64,000 nt of DNA from Acanthosepion pharaonis (GCA_903632075.3 CAHIKZ030002090.1:1330001-1394000), one strand, 5' to 3'. Shown: positions 33,990-45,344, numbered from the stretch's first letter. Program-made: numbers and translations. Notes: generated by a model from the letters alone, not told the origin.

Positions 33990-34450
33990 AGATTAACCCA
34001 ATACAAGAGCCACTCAAGGTAGAGTGTTTCTGTTAAAATGGTAATGATGGGTGAAGTATGTTAAATGAATGAAAGAGGAGCTGATACGTTACGGGAGATA
34101 GGTAACGATTGACCTTTGACTTGAAGAAGTCGAGATTAAAATGTTCAGGGAATCACCCACGTGGGAGTTTGTTCCACAAAGAGTTCTTGGGAAAGTTTTT
34201 TGAGTGCAATTTTTCGTACATTTGTGTGATTCGAATCCGTGAAATTAGCATTGGTATGTGCTAGATGTAAAGGTCTGAACTAGTGGAACTAATGAATAGA
34301 GCTCATATGAACATTTGCCATGAACTGATAGGCTTGTAATATTGAGTCTACGGGAAAGAGGCTAAGTCTTGCTTCAGAAGGAGATAATTCTAAACTCGAT
34401 TAAGACTGTAAGGATTGGGCAACCTCTGTCTAGATATGACCTCAATAGTC
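33990..34450 (-). mobile_element. CR1/L2-like LINE RT C-terminus and 3' UTR
   Basis: On the minus strand it encodes SKNFPKNSLWNKLP, then HFNLDFFKSKVNRYLSPVTY (34190-34100), the closing block of this LINE group. The 3' UTR follows down to about 33990. The upstream part to 34450 is degenerate RT. Confidence 0.7.
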
Positions 34451-34539
34451 CATTTTTTTTAGTGCAATCCGGCTCATTTATTAAGTAGGTATACATTTAT
34501 CCCGAGAGATAAACATAGCACCTTGTTTGGTCAAGATTC

Positions 34540-34890
34540 AGTCCTTTTGTGGTGAAACTGAAGTGGCCTCTCCAGGGCGTAGCCCTATGCGATGGTATAT
34601 GGAGGCTGTACGCTGTTCAGACTGCATGTCCACCCTCTATCGGCCGTACCAGCAAGATCAAAAAGAATACGTGGGACGGTTTGGATGTAGGTGTTGTCCG
34701 TGTTGATAGCCAACCGCCTTACGAGTCTCCACTCCGTGGTTAACATCAGTATTGTCCTTCTACTAAATCTATTGTCTTTCTTTGCTTTCGAGCTCCATCT
34801 ACCCAAACAGATTTCTGCCTTCGCCCATTCTCCGGCTTGGAGATGGACAGAAGCTATTTTAGATGCATGCCACGAAAGCATTTTATATAC
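34540..34890. other. GC-richer block sharing a 42-bp segment with the P palindrome loop
   Basis: The complement of 34849-34890 equals the loop segment at about 33591-33632. Frames on both strands (34549-34743 plus, 34585-34881 minus) are open but show no known domain. The minus frame and the plus frame at 33594 both start MLSWHASKIASV because of the shared segment. Confidence 0.65.
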
Positions 34891-35475
34891 AGTGGGATCT
34901 TGCCCTCGTTATCACCCCGCCAATGACAACATTTGGAAAATATATAATGTACGTATATATACATTATATACATTACGTGTTTTGAAAGCTCCAAAAAAAT
35001 TAACATTTTTTGTTTTAAATATATAAGATGTTAGATAAACAAAAACACTAGCAAACAAGACGAATTAAAAAATTGGACATAAACAAATACAAATACTGAA
35101 TGAAAAATTTGTAAATTTTAGAAAAAAAAAAAACAGAAACAAAAAAAATATGAAATTATAAATCGGTATTCAAGCCTAAAATGCTTGGAGATGAAGTCAT
35201 TATTTAACATACAATAACATAATTTATGCTGCCTATTTAACAGTACTAACACCTAAACTATCAATTGATAAAAAATGAACGATACTAGAAAAGGCAAAAT
35301 TGATAAATATAACTTTAAGTAAGCAAAATCAGAAAGTAAAAATAAGAAAAACAATCTTCAGGTTAATTGCACAAAATCAAATAAATACTCATAATGAAAA
35401 ACCAGGTAACAGTGGTAAAAGACGTAAGAAATAATAAAAAAATAATGCATATATAAACTTCAAATAAATATAAAA

Positions 35476-35478
<3 letters not shown>
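34891..35478. other. AT-rich spacer
   Basis: No gene was recognised. Confidence 0.5.

Positions 35479-35554
<76 letters not shown>
35479..35554. repeat. (TA)n tract
   Basis: A dinucleotide tract at the left edge of the inverted module at 35575-35965. Confidence 0.95.
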
Positions 35555-35556
<2 letters not shown>

Positions 35557-35574
35557 TGAGAAACAAAAAAATCC

Positions 35575-35965
35575 TAATATGCGATTATGTGTGTTTTTAA
35601 TGTTTAATGTCAATGTCGGACGTTTCGGTCTCATAGACCATCTTCAGGACATATTCATAATTAACATAAACCATATACAATTCAACATGAAAAAGACGAT
35701 GGACATAAAAGCAATACCAATCCAAACAGATAACTGAAATCTTTTATAAGATCATCGTTCCGTTTAAATATGATCACGTCGTCGTCACGTGGGCGATGTT
35801 GTGAAAACGTATTCTAGTTATCTGTTTGGATTGGTCTTGCTTTTATGTCCATCGTCTTTTTCATGTTGAATTGTATATGGTCTATGTTAATTATGAATAT
35901 GTCCTGAAGATGGTCTATGAGACCGAAACGTCCGACGTTGACATTAAACATTAAAACAGCATAAT
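35575..35965. mobile_element. Inverted Penelope-like terminal module, site 2, between (TA)n tracts
   Basis: Arms of about 150 bp (35575-35735 and 35815-35965) are inverted copies around an 80-bp centre. Each contains tgaagatggtctatgagacc and GAAACGTCC. The right arm forms a hammerhead-like fold (separate entry). (TA)n tracts sit on both sides (35479-35554 and 36010-36045). Confidence 0.82.
35899..35944 (+). ncRNA. Hammerhead-ribozyme-like motif
   Basis: Stem I is ATGTC (35899-35903) with GACAT (35940-35944). The core CTGAAGA is 35904-35910 and fits CUGANGA. Stem II is GGTC/GACC (35912-35924). GAAA is at 35925-35928. Stem III is ACGT/ACGT with loop CCG (35928-35938), followed by the cleavage-site base T at 35939. 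One extra unpaired T (35911) sits before stem II. The mirror arm near 35610-35655 has a stem III mismatch. Self-cleavage is not shown. Confidence 0.55.
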
Positions 35966-36006
35966 CGCATATTAGGATTTTTGTTTGTTTTTTCAGTATA
36001 TTTTTC

Positions 36007-36009
<3 letters not shown>

Positions 36010-36045
<36 letters not shown>
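36010..36045. repeat. (TA)n tract
   Basis: A dinucleotide tract at the right edge of the inverted module. Confidence 0.95.
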
Positions 36046-36051
<6 letters not shown>

Positions 36052-36360
36052 AAATAAATCATAATTGCAAATTATATTAAAATATATTACTTTTGAGCAA
36101 TGTTTACGTTTTTCAGATAAACTTTAAATCCGTTAATTTTTTGCAGCTTCGGCAAAATGCGCCACCGTTCGTTGAGTTCAGAACGCCATTTAATAAATTT
36201 ATCGAATTCAATCCACAAGAAATGTCTTGCAAGATTAGCTTGCTAACCAACAGTTTAGAAGGCGCCTGGTTGACCATTAATCCATAATTAAACAACTTTA
36301 TAAGAAGCCTCGGAGTATGTTACTGATTAGCAAGGTTAGTCTTCGTGAACGTTACTAAAT
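36046..36360. other. Unassigned spacer
   Basis: Short open frames on both strands, no known motif. Confidence 0.5.
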
Positions 36361-36367
36361 AGTTAAT

Positions 36368-36491
36368 ATGATTTTAAGTGTAGCTTACACGTAGCACAAG
36401 GTATGAAGGTATGGGACACCTAGTGAGGATCGAACTCATTATTCAGTCGTAACTGATCTAGTAAGGCAAGCTTGCTAACCATTACACCACG
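36368..36491 (-). mobile_element. tRNA-derived SINE
   Basis: This is the same family as 7.87-8.22 kb. The B box (GTTCGATCCTCAC) is near 36425-36440 and the A box (TGGTTAGCAAGC) near 36470-36485, minus strand. Confidence 0.72.
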
Positions 36492-36504
36492 TCGAAGTAC
36501 TCAA

Positions 36505-36600
36505 ATGTTTTTCTAAGCATACTTACATGTGGCACAAGGCCGAAAGTGGGGAGCGCCTAGTAAGGATTGAACTGACGACTCAGTCGTTGTTGACCTGTAT
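36505..36600 (-). mobile_element. tRNA-derived SINE, truncated tandem copy
   Basis: The body and B-box half follow the previous copy directly. The A-box half is missing. Confidence 0.62.
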
Positions 36601-36699
36601 AGGGCGTCGCAATGTTAGATAATGGTTTTTAAGGTAAAATTTTCGTCTCAAAGTCGGGTACAGGTTTGTGAGACTGGTCTGAATGGCATCTCTGATTTA

Positions 36700-37210
36700 G
36701 GTATTATGATTATTTACATTATTTACGTTATTTTCATCTTCATTGCCATATTCACAACGTTTCGGCCGTTGTACGCTACGACCTTCTTCAGGTGATTGAA
36801 ATTTCAAAACGAACCCTTCACCGGGGTAGATCGTTCTAGTTCCACGTGCCATGCCTCTTCCGAATGTCTCAGTTAATTTTACTTTAACTCGACATGACCC
36901 AGTGGATAAAGTCGTTGGTTAGATGTAGTGATTAGACCCAAAGTGTTGTGAGTTCAATATCAGCCTACAGCAGTGGTGAACCAAAAATCTTGGAAGGGAA
37001 ATAAATGAGACATCCGGAAGTGGCATGGCACGAGGAACTAGAACAATCTACCCCCCCGGTGGACTAAATAAAGGGTTCGCTTTGAAATTCCAATCACGGG
37101 AAGGAGACTGGAGCATACAACGACCAAAACGTTATGAATATGGCAATGAAGATGAGGATAACAGTCTGAAAAATATAAATAATGTAAATAATCATAATAC
37201 CTCAACTCAG
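36700..37210. mobile_element. Inverted Penelope-like terminal module, site 3
   Basis: Arms of about 150 bp (36700-36855 and 37020-37210) are inverted copies, both with the gaaacgttgtgaatatggca-type segment. The left arm complement gives CTGAAGA, a six-pair stem II and GAAACG. The centre (36856-37019) holds a tRNA-like relic. Confidence 0.75.
36885..36990 (+). mobile_element. Degenerate tRNA-like SINE relic
   Basis: gacccagtggataaagtcgt is A-box-like and gtgagttcaatatca is B-box-like. It sits in the loop of the inverted module. Confidence 0.4.
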
Positions 37211-37639
37211 AGATAGAGACAGATATAAAAATGCATTTTTGTAGTAAGACCAGCAATACATCTTGATAGTAAAAAATAAAATGGCAGCAATACATTTTTG
37301 AAAAAAATTACCAAGAAAAATAAATTTGGGCATTAAATGAACAAAAAGGGATTGATATGCCTTTAAACAAATCAAGGGAAACCAATCTCAGTGTAGGCTA
37401 ATTTTTAGCGAACATAGTCTGGTTGACCATTACTATTGAGTTGTGAGTTTGGTCCTCACGGGGGTGTCCTTTAAAAGACTCGACATGGAATAACCCAGAA
37501 AACGTTCACATGTCGTAAATCAATCGACCTAATCTAGCACGTTATATCAAATGTGATATTGTGAGAAGTGTTACATTCAAGACTTTGGTCTACGATAATA
37601 ACTCATAACCTTTAACATAACGGCAGGTGTTCTCGATAT

Positions 37640-37745
37640 TTTTCAAGTTTATCTTCTATCGCCCGGAAGCGAGGTACCGGGGAAGTTACTGAGGATCGAA
37701 CTAACTATATTCTGCGATAATAATTTTCTAACCATCGTTGCACAG
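37640..37745 (-). mobile_element. tRNA-derived SINE, degenerate
   Basis: A minus-strand B box (TAGTTCGATCCTCAG) lies near 37690 and an A-box relic near 37730. Confidence 0.5.
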
Positions 37746-38320
37746 CAGGTGCTATTCTGCGTGAGTAAATAAATGACTAAATTGAGTAAACATTTGCTTA
37801 TGCGAACAAGATTTGTCTGGTGTGTGTTTGGATTTTCAGTGCGCGCCTTTGTGTCTCCTTCTAGATGATTATCTATGCACATCTGTGTAGGTGAGTGCTA
37901 TTAGTGTATGTTCTTGCATATTTGTGCGTGACTGTATGCTTTTGACTGTGTATTTGCGTGTTTGTCTCTATTTATGCTGAGGCCTGGCTCATCCGCATGA
38001 ACTATTAAGAACTATTAAGTACGGGTTTCCGCAACATCTTTATATAATTGAAAAGGTCAGTTGAGCCAATAGATTCGATGATCCCATTCATAGATAATTT
38101 GAGCGCTTGGCTGCCTCGTTGCTATTCGTCAATGTCAATGGTAACAGTAAATCCTCCCTTCACCTTCCTGTCAAGTTCACACAGTATGTAATCCAAGATA
38201 GCCGCAAACCAATAGGAATTCTTCAAACCGAAATGTTAAACCTTGGGCAAGTCTTTTACGACCTTCTCTATTGCTGTGTTAGTACTTGGGTCGGTAAACA
38301 GAATTGCAAAGTCTCTTTCG
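37746..38320. other. Unassigned spacer
   Basis: No gene was recognised. Confidence 0.5.
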
Positions 38321-38324
38321 TTTG

Positions 38325-38589
38325 GATTTTTTTCCAATCTTTCTTTCTTTCTTTCTTTGTTTTTCCTTTTCTTTTTTATAAGTCTCTGTTTTTTTAAAAA
38401 CCTTTCTTTACTTCCCCTCTTTTTCGTTTACTTTTTGTATTTCTTTTGTTTTTCTTACTTTTCTTTGTTTCTAGTTTTTCCTTTTTGTTTTTCATTTCTG
38501 TTTCTTTGTCTTTTCTTTCTTTCTTTCTTTCTTTCTTTGCATTTTTTGTTTTTCTTTCTCTCTTTCTGTCTATTTTCATTTTCTTTTTC
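38325..38589. repeat. Polypyrimidine (TTTC)n-rich tract
   Basis: About 265 bp consist almost only of T and C on the plus strand. Frames across it (Phe, Leu, Ser rich on plus; Lys, Glu rich on minus) are translated repeat. Confidence 0.9.
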
Positions 38590-39085
38590 AGTAATAAGAA
38601 CAAGACTGAAGGTATAGCAATGAGAACGAGACTAGAAGATTAGCAACAAGAATAAAGCTGGGGGGGGCAGTAATAAGAAGAAGACTGAAGGTATAGCAAT
38701 GAGAACGAGACTAGAAGATTAGCAACAAGAATAAAGCTGGGGGGATAGTAATAAGAACAAGACTGAAGGTATAGCAATGAGAACGAGACTAGAAGATTAG
38801 CCACAAGAATAAAGCTGGAGGGACAGGAATGAGAACAAGACTAAAAGTATAGCAATGAGAACGAGACTAGAAGATTAGCAACAAGAATAAAGCTGGAGGG
38901 GCAGTAATAAGAACAAGACTGAAGGTATAGCAATGAGAACGAGACTAGAAGATTAGCAACAAGAATAAACCTGGAGGGACAGTAATAAGAAGAAGACTGA
39001 AGGTATAGCAATGAGAACAAGACTAGAAGATTAGCAACAACAAAGAGACTAGAAGAATAGCAATAAGAATAAAGCTGGAAAAAGG
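38590..39085. repeat. 78-bp minisatellite
   Basis: Units start at 38590, 38669, 38747, 38825, 38903 and 38981, with a partial unit after. Each holds gcaatgagaacgagactaga. Confidence 0.94.
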
Positions 39086-39240
39086 TAAAAGATTAACAAG
39101 GTGATAATTAGAGGGGTCAGAAGGATCACTATAATTCACAATGGCCGGAACTACAGAAGAGGATTTCCAGCAAGCCTGAAAACCAGTAGCAGCAAGGCAT
39201 TTATTGTATAGTTTTGCAGAGAACATTAGCAAGTTTGGGT
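39085..39240 (-). mobile_element. CR1/L2-like LINE RT fragment
   Basis: The minus-strand frame reads KLYNKCLAATGFQACWKSSS, then DPSDPSNYHLVNLLP, the block before RT motif A. It matches the same block near 56180-56290. It directly abuts the 78-bp minisatellite. Confidence 0.75.
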
Positions 39241-40485
39241 GTATATTTCCTTAGAAAAAAAAATGCAAGAATGCATTGGGGATCTGTTTAGGAGAGGATA
39301 GCAGAAACCATAGACACAGTTAGTTATAAGTCACTCAAACGTAGTCCCGTTCTACAGGGAAAATAAGGCAAATATATTCCTGATAATTTGGTCAACACAA
39401 TATCCCATATGCTAGTAATAAATTATTATTTTATATGTCAAAATTAGCTTTTTAATATTCTATAAACTTCATCAGGATATCATTATTTGATTTTATTAGA
39501 ATTCATTTTGCTTCGACTTTAATATTGCAGCAGTTGATCTTTTTACAAATCTATTTTGCTTGGATATTGAATATTTGCTTGAAAAGAATATATTATATTT
39601 TGTCGATTAAATTAGTTGATCCTTTTTGTCTAGTGCGCAAATTAGATTTCACAAACACGGATGTTTACGTATAAAATAGACGAAATTCATATTCTGCTAT
39701 AGCAGTTAATGGGCTACAGAAACCTATTGAAGAGAAAGATTTAATAATTTAAACCGACATTAGGATTAACTGCTTGTAAAATGAATGCTGAATGCTCTCT
39801 ACATGGAAACGGCTATTGTCATTATTATTATTATTATCATCACTTTTTAATCAGAAGATTTGGGTTGGCATATCCTTAGACTGTGAAATGAAACATAATA
39901 TCAATCAGAGTAAAGCAGTAGCTTTCGACAAGACTTAATAGCTTATTTTCGAGATTTGGGAATATCATCTTTCATGAACGTCTTTTTAATCCATCCGGCT
40001 ACGAAAGCTAAGGCCCATGAGAATGAAATAACTTCAAACGGGAGAGAAGATGTCGAAAATTGATTGGGTGATTTTACGAAAACTTTGGAAAATCCCCACC
40101 CTCCTAAAAAAAAATTTAGCAAAGATCACAGTAGAACCAAAAACGAAACTGAAAAAGGTGACAAAAAATAAGAACAAAACCAATACTGTCTTCGAGAATC
40201 TCAAAAATATTGGTTTGAGAAAATTCTAGCAAATAAAAAAAAAAAAAAAAAAATAGACTGGTTAACAAGAAAATATTTGGATGCCGAATATTAAGAAGAT
40301 TCGTCCAAAAGAGGCAAGAAAACGAACCAACAACATTTCAGTATAGATCTGAAAGAAAAATAAAATGGGGAAATACATGAAAACTGATTTCTCATAAGTA
40401 GTTATTTTGTGGTAAGTGTTCAACTGATACTTTCTCTTGAAAATGGCTTTTTATGGAAATCATCAACTGATATGGCTTACAAAAG
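39241..40485. other. Unassigned spacer
   Basis: No gene was recognised. A short (ATT)n lies at 39820-39836 and a poly-A run near 40235-40252. Confidence 0.5.
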
Positions 40486-40489
40486 GATG

Positions 40490-40610
40490 TTCAGATAGTG
40501 AAAAGTTTGGTGACTCGAGGCGTGAAATCGGTGAGCCGAGTTCGAATTCCGGTCGAGTTCGTTACTTACGCGTTCTCTTACACTACCAAATAAGTTATTG
40601 TAAATTTGCT
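40490..40610 (+). mobile_element. tRNA-derived SINE head, plus orientation
   Basis: The B box GAGTTCGAATTCCGGTCGAG lies near 40538-40557, followed by the ttcgttacttacg segment. It is the mirror orientation of the copy at 40725-40880. Confidence 0.62.
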
Positions 40611-40724
40611 TTGCTTCTTCCTATTTTCAGTGTCTGGGGATCACGGATACAGTCGTCACGGTTTTGAATTCAGTGTTGTTCTTCTTCTATCTAAACGGAT
40701 AAAGAGTCTATTCTGCTTTGCTAT

Positions 40725-40880
40725 TTAACCTATAGATTGGGGACGAGATATTCATACCTTTCACAAGAACATTTGCGCGTAAGTGAATGTAATGAACTTG
40801 ACTGGCATTCGAACACGGCTCTCCGCTTTCTTAATTCCGAAGCGTCTTATACCAGCCGCATATCCATTTATGTTAATGAT
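40725..40880 (-). mobile_element. tRNA-derived SINE of the composite family
   Basis: The order cctatagattgggga, gcgcgtaagtgaatgtaatg, cattcgaacacggctc matches 14795-14860. The 5S head is absent or beyond recognition. Confidence 0.65.
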
Positions 40881-41374
40881 TCTCATTGAGGATGACGTCG
40901 ATGGATCCCGAAACCTCTTCCGTTCATTTCTCTAAAGGTGGCTACCAAGCCGCCGCTCATCAACTCTCATTATAAGAATGGTTGTCATGAAGCCACATCT
41001 ACACCGGTTCTTAAATCAGTGTGATTATTCTCCTAGACAAACGATCAAGGCTAGCTAACTCTGTCTACTCGCACGACCAAGGATTAATGAACTATCCAAT
41101 GAATGGACACTCAAATCTCTAAGGTATCTGATATAACCACATTCACGATATTGTAAATATTTATGAAAAAAGCAGATATTACAAGCTGGATTACAGATGT
41201 TGTAAGTATGCCGTAAATATAAGCATTTTTAAAATAGGTTGGTTCATATTAATTTTCTTCTAAAAAACATTGTCTTGCATAATAAAATCTGACATAGTGT
41301 ACAATCTCTCAGATCACGGACGTATTTGATGAAAGTTCGTCTAAAGAAGAAAGAAAGCAAAGAATCAGTATAAT
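40881..41374. other. Unassigned spacer
   Basis: No gene was recognised. Confidence 0.5.
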
Positions 41375-41540
41375 ATTGTAAACTCGCTCGGGAACTGGGG
41401 AAACCTGTGGAATTTAAGGGTTAGGGTCATAGTTGATCGACTTGGAACATTGTCAAAACATTGGAATCTAAATTGGACAGATTGGATGTTGAGATTGCAC
41501 CTGACCCGGTGCTGTTGGGGTCACCTTAGGAATATTGTAG
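41375..41540 (+). mobile_element. Possible RLE-LINE C-terminal relic
   Basis: The order ARELGKPVEF, then LESKLDRLDVEIAPDPV resembles the tail that follows the endonuclease in the lineage at 28706-29010. Stops interrupt it. Confidence 0.4.
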
Positions 41541-42640
41541 AAGATTCGAATAGACATGCTGTCACTTAATCACCAACAGTAACCACCAAAACCTCTGGCA
41601 TGGATATAATACAAAAACGACCAATGCTCCAAAAATATTATTTCATCTTTATTATCTGCAAATTGTCTTGTCTTCTAGGGAAAGACATTAGAGTGCTTTC
41701 CAGCAGTCTTATTTTTTCTCATAGATTCCCTAACAGTCAAGGCTAGAGAAATCAATCTACTATACTTTTTAACCCACATACGAGGTACGTTCTGTTGGTT
41801 CTAAACTTTACTGGGAATGATTGGAAAACACTTCCCTTGCTCATTTTACAGGCAGAAGCAAACAAACGCATGTTGGTATTTTTTCTAGCCAATAAAATTG
41901 GCTTATTCTCGGTTTCATCTGACGCAGTCCCGATCTGTCTTAACTTGAACTCAGAACGCTACGTTCGCTTGTCCAAACTTGCTTTTGTGTGACAACCTCA
42001 GTTGTTAATGTGTTAATATTTTGCCATGTTACTTTTATTTGCCTTTTTACTGTTAATTTGCCTTGCATATATTGTGTGTTTGCTTTATATTATTTTTTGC
42101 TCTGTTCTTTTTCGTTTGCTATTGCTTATTTCAAAACGTACCAATTCTGTTTGTTTGACAGTTATCTTATTTTGCATTTGACCATGATTACACACGCCAT
42201 ACTATCCAACTTTATTTCTTCCAGCCATAACTAATGCCACGCGGGCAAACTCCTTTGGGTGGGACATAACGCGATGCGTTCGGTCATTTTGCGTGAAAAC
42301 GAAAATATGCCGAACGCGCACTATACATCTGTACTTTAGGTGTAACAGCCAGAAAATAAACCCGCGACACTTAGAACTTCAGTTCAATATTCTCACAACT
42401 GAGCTGCTAATAATCCTAACAATACGTCTTATTAACCAGAATACAGAGGAGGGGTTATCACATACAACTGTTATAAAACTTTAATTGATACAAATACAAG
42501 GTCTGATAAAAGAAAAAAAATATTGCAACTGTTTCTAATAGTAACGGAATTAAAGTACGCAGAGTAAAGTCGCTTGGGGTAATTACACCTTGAACGCTGT
42601 CGAACATACACATTAAGTTATATCGTTCACGCTCACTTCC
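41541..42640. other. Unassigned spacer
   Basis: No gene was recognised. Confidence 0.5.
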
Positions 42641-42659
42641 ATTGTATATAGCAGTGCTT

Positions 42660-42935
42660 GGAAGGAAAGTGTGTAGAATGTGGTTGTCTCATCACCCCAC
42701 AATGGTTCCATCAGTGACCGCGGCTTGTGTAGCAGTTTCTTGGCCAAACACTACATTCCTCATTTTCTACAACCATCATATTCTCCAGATCTCACTCCTT
42801 GCGATGTTTTCTTCTTCAAAAAATCAAATCCCCCTTGAAAGGAACCAGATTTCAGGATGTTGAGGAAACCCAAGAGAATGTCCGAGGCAGCTGCGCACTC
42901 TCCCAAAAAAGGCGCTCAAAAAATGGAAACGATTT
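42660..42935 (+). pseudogene. mariner-type transposase C-terminal relic
   Basis: In one frame it reads YIPHFLQPSYSPDLTPCD followed by VFFFKK, the block that carries the third catalytic Asp of mariner-family transposases. After a frameshift near 42820 it reads IKSPLKGTRFQDVEE, the next conserved block. The N-terminal DNA-binding part and the first catalytic Asp were not found. The gene is dead. Terminal inverted repeats were not identified. Confidence 0.75.
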
Positions 42936-43059
42936 AGCCATTTTATATCATTAACTTTACTAATCCATTTTTTGTATGAATGATTCATTGTAATATAAAT
43001 TAAACTGCACCGCATATTTGATTTATACACACACACACACACATTAATATATATATCCG

Positions 43060-43150
43060 TGTGTATTCATATATATATATATATATACAATTTCATATAT
43101 ATATATATATGTGTGTGTGTATGTGTAAAATTTCATATATATATGTACAA

Positions 43151-43193
<43 letters not shown>

Positions 43194-43460
43194 TTCATAT
43201 ATAGATATATGTTAAAATTTCATATATACATATATATGTGTTAAAATTTTCATATATATATAAATATATGTAAAATTTCCTATATATATTTATATATAAA
43301 TTTCATATATATATGTGTGTGTGTGTGTGTAACAATTTCACATATATATGTAAAAATTTCATATATATATATATATGTATATATATATGTAAAAATCTCA
43401 TATATACATATGCAAAAATTTCATATATATATATGGAAAAATTCATATATATATATTAAC
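43060..43460. repeat. (TA)n interleaved with AAAATTTC boxes
   Basis: About 400 bp alternate short (TA)n runs with aaaatttcatatat units every 25-50 bp, a higher-order microsatellite. Confidence 0.9.
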
Positions 43461-43469
43461 CAAAACCCC

Positions 43470-44090
43470 TACATTTTTTTCTTTTTAAAATATTTTACTT
43501 AACCTTACAAAAAATTATTTTGGATTTGTACAAATTTATTTACTTCTCTTCTGTAAAACCTTACTTTTGAAGCGAAAAATACTAGCATAACGGAAGAAAA
43601 GAAAACAGGAATAAACTCTAGCCAATCACGTTAGATCCGAATTTGGCGTTCAATTGGCGTTCTACGTCATGTTCCTTATTTATTTTACGCTAATGTTCAT
43701 CTTTGTAGTTTTTACAGCGTTCTCGGTTGCCATAGGTTTAGAAAGTTAAAGGCAACAACGTAGAATGAGAATAAACTTTTATTCAATCAACTTCCAGCTA
43801 TTGCTACGTCGAAAGCAAACAATAATTTGTAAAGAAACGGAATGAAAAAGTGGCTCTATAAGTAACAACTATTTGAAACTATTCACAGCAGTCTATTTAG
43901 GACGACTTTTAAAGTTACCAAATGCAAGTCTAAATCGAAGCTATTTCTATACTTCGATTTCACCCAATTTTCTTTCCGAATTGAAGTGCGGATCATCTGT
44001 AAATCTGATTATAAGTAAAGATACAACGAAGAGAATTTATTGAAAATTCTTAATAATTTCTCCCAATACAGAGTTGATAGATCTGAGTAC
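43470..44090. other. Unassigned spacer
   Basis: No gene was recognised. Confidence 0.5.
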
Positions 44091-44094
44091 TTTT

Positions 44095-44645
44095 TAAAAC
44101 GTAGTATATACGTCTAATATGCTTCCATCAGCGTTGTCTCCGTACCATCCTCAACATTTACTGGAGTGACTACATCCCCAAAGTTGAGGTCCTCGAACAG
44201 GCGGAAATCACTAGCATTGAAGCCATATTGCTGAAGTCACAGTTACGCTGGGCAGGGCACGTCTCCAGAATGGGGTCCATCGCGTACCCAACATAGGTCT
44301 GTACGGTGTACTCTCCACTGGCCACTGCGACAGAAAGGCACCAAGAAGCATTATAAGGACTTCCTCAAGATGTCCCTGGGTACTTGCTACATTAACCATC
44401 GCGAGTAGTCGACACCTGCTACTGATCATCAAGCCTGGCGCAACATCGTCCACCAAACCGTCTCTACCTCTTAGGACTCTCGCAAGGTCAACCTGAAGGA
44501 GAAACGCCGCAGGAGGAAGGACCGACAAGCCTCAACAGCTATACTAGACCAGACATTTAATTGCAGTCGCTGCGCCCGGACTTGCCCGTCCCGCATCAGC
44601 CTAGTCGGCCATCAGCGTGCCTGCAGTCGACGTGGTCATACCATT
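44095..44645 (+). mobile_element. APE-LINE RT C-terminus with zinc finger
   Basis: Frame-broken coding reads a LRTILNIHWSDYIP-like block (44135-44180), then LLKSQLRWAGHVSRM (44228-44272), then APRKHYKDFLKMSLG (44338-44385). A C-terminal finger C-x2-C-x12-H-x3-C follows at about 44573-44630 (CSRCARTC...GHQRAC). This is the end of a LINE protein related to the family at 53.1-54.96 kb. It is GC-richer than its surroundings, suggesting a younger insertion. No upstream RT is visible. Confidence 0.75.
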
Positions 44646-44950
44646 TCATAAATCTTTGTTCGCCAAAGCCAAGAATATACATCTAAATGTTGAATTTAGC
44701 TACTGTTGACTTTTTCACTTTTGGGGTTATTTTAAAATCTTATTGACGCTGAGCTTTCAAATGGCGTCAAATTCGTCATTTGTGGCCCAATTTCGTCACG
44801 CCGTCTTAGTATGCAAACAATTTAACTACGCGACCATTAACGATATCGATGAACGGATATATTTACTAAGTTGGTATGTTTTTTGCACTATGGCGATTGC
44901 CATGCATCGTGATTAAAAAGAAAAAGATTCAAAGTACCAGGTTTATATTT
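44646..44950. other. Unassigned spacer
   Basis: Nothing was recognised. Confidence 0.5.
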
Positions 44951-44954
44951 ACTC

Positions 44955-45165
44955 TATTCACATTGTTTAGGCTGTTGTCTTCATCTTTATTGTCACATTA
45001 ACAACGGTTCGGCCGTTATATGTTCCGGCCTTCTTAGGGTGATATACACTGGAATTTCAGTGCGAACCATTTATTTAGTCCACTGGTGTACGACGGCCGA
45101 ATAGTCGTGAATAAGACAATGAAGATGAAGAAAACCCCCCGAACAGCGTAAATAGGGTAAATAGT
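44955..45165. mobile_element. Inverted Penelope-like terminal module, site 4
   Basis: Degenerate inverted arms share gttgtcttcatctttattg with caatgaagatgaagaaaac, and cggccgtt with acggccga. Layout is the same as sites 1 and 3. Confidence 0.6.
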
Positions 45166-45344
45166 TACTGGTGTAACCAAGGAAAGGTTACTGAATACAA
45201 TAATTAAACGAAGGTTGGTAATGCACGCTAATACTTAGGACAAGGACAACACATATAAGATTCGCCAGCGACGCGTAGAAGAAGTATTCAACTGCTAGAA
45301 GTGGGCCAAGTGAATTCTACAATGAATCTCCAACTGCTGGATAT

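Noticed and set aside
36754..36805. Full hammerhead ribozyme in the inverted module at site 3
   Set aside because: CTGAAGA, stem II and GAAAC are present, but stem III and the cleavage base do not form as they do at site 2.
38243..38617. Phe/Leu/Ser-rich plus frame as a membrane protein
   Set aside because: It is a translation of the polypyrimidine tract.
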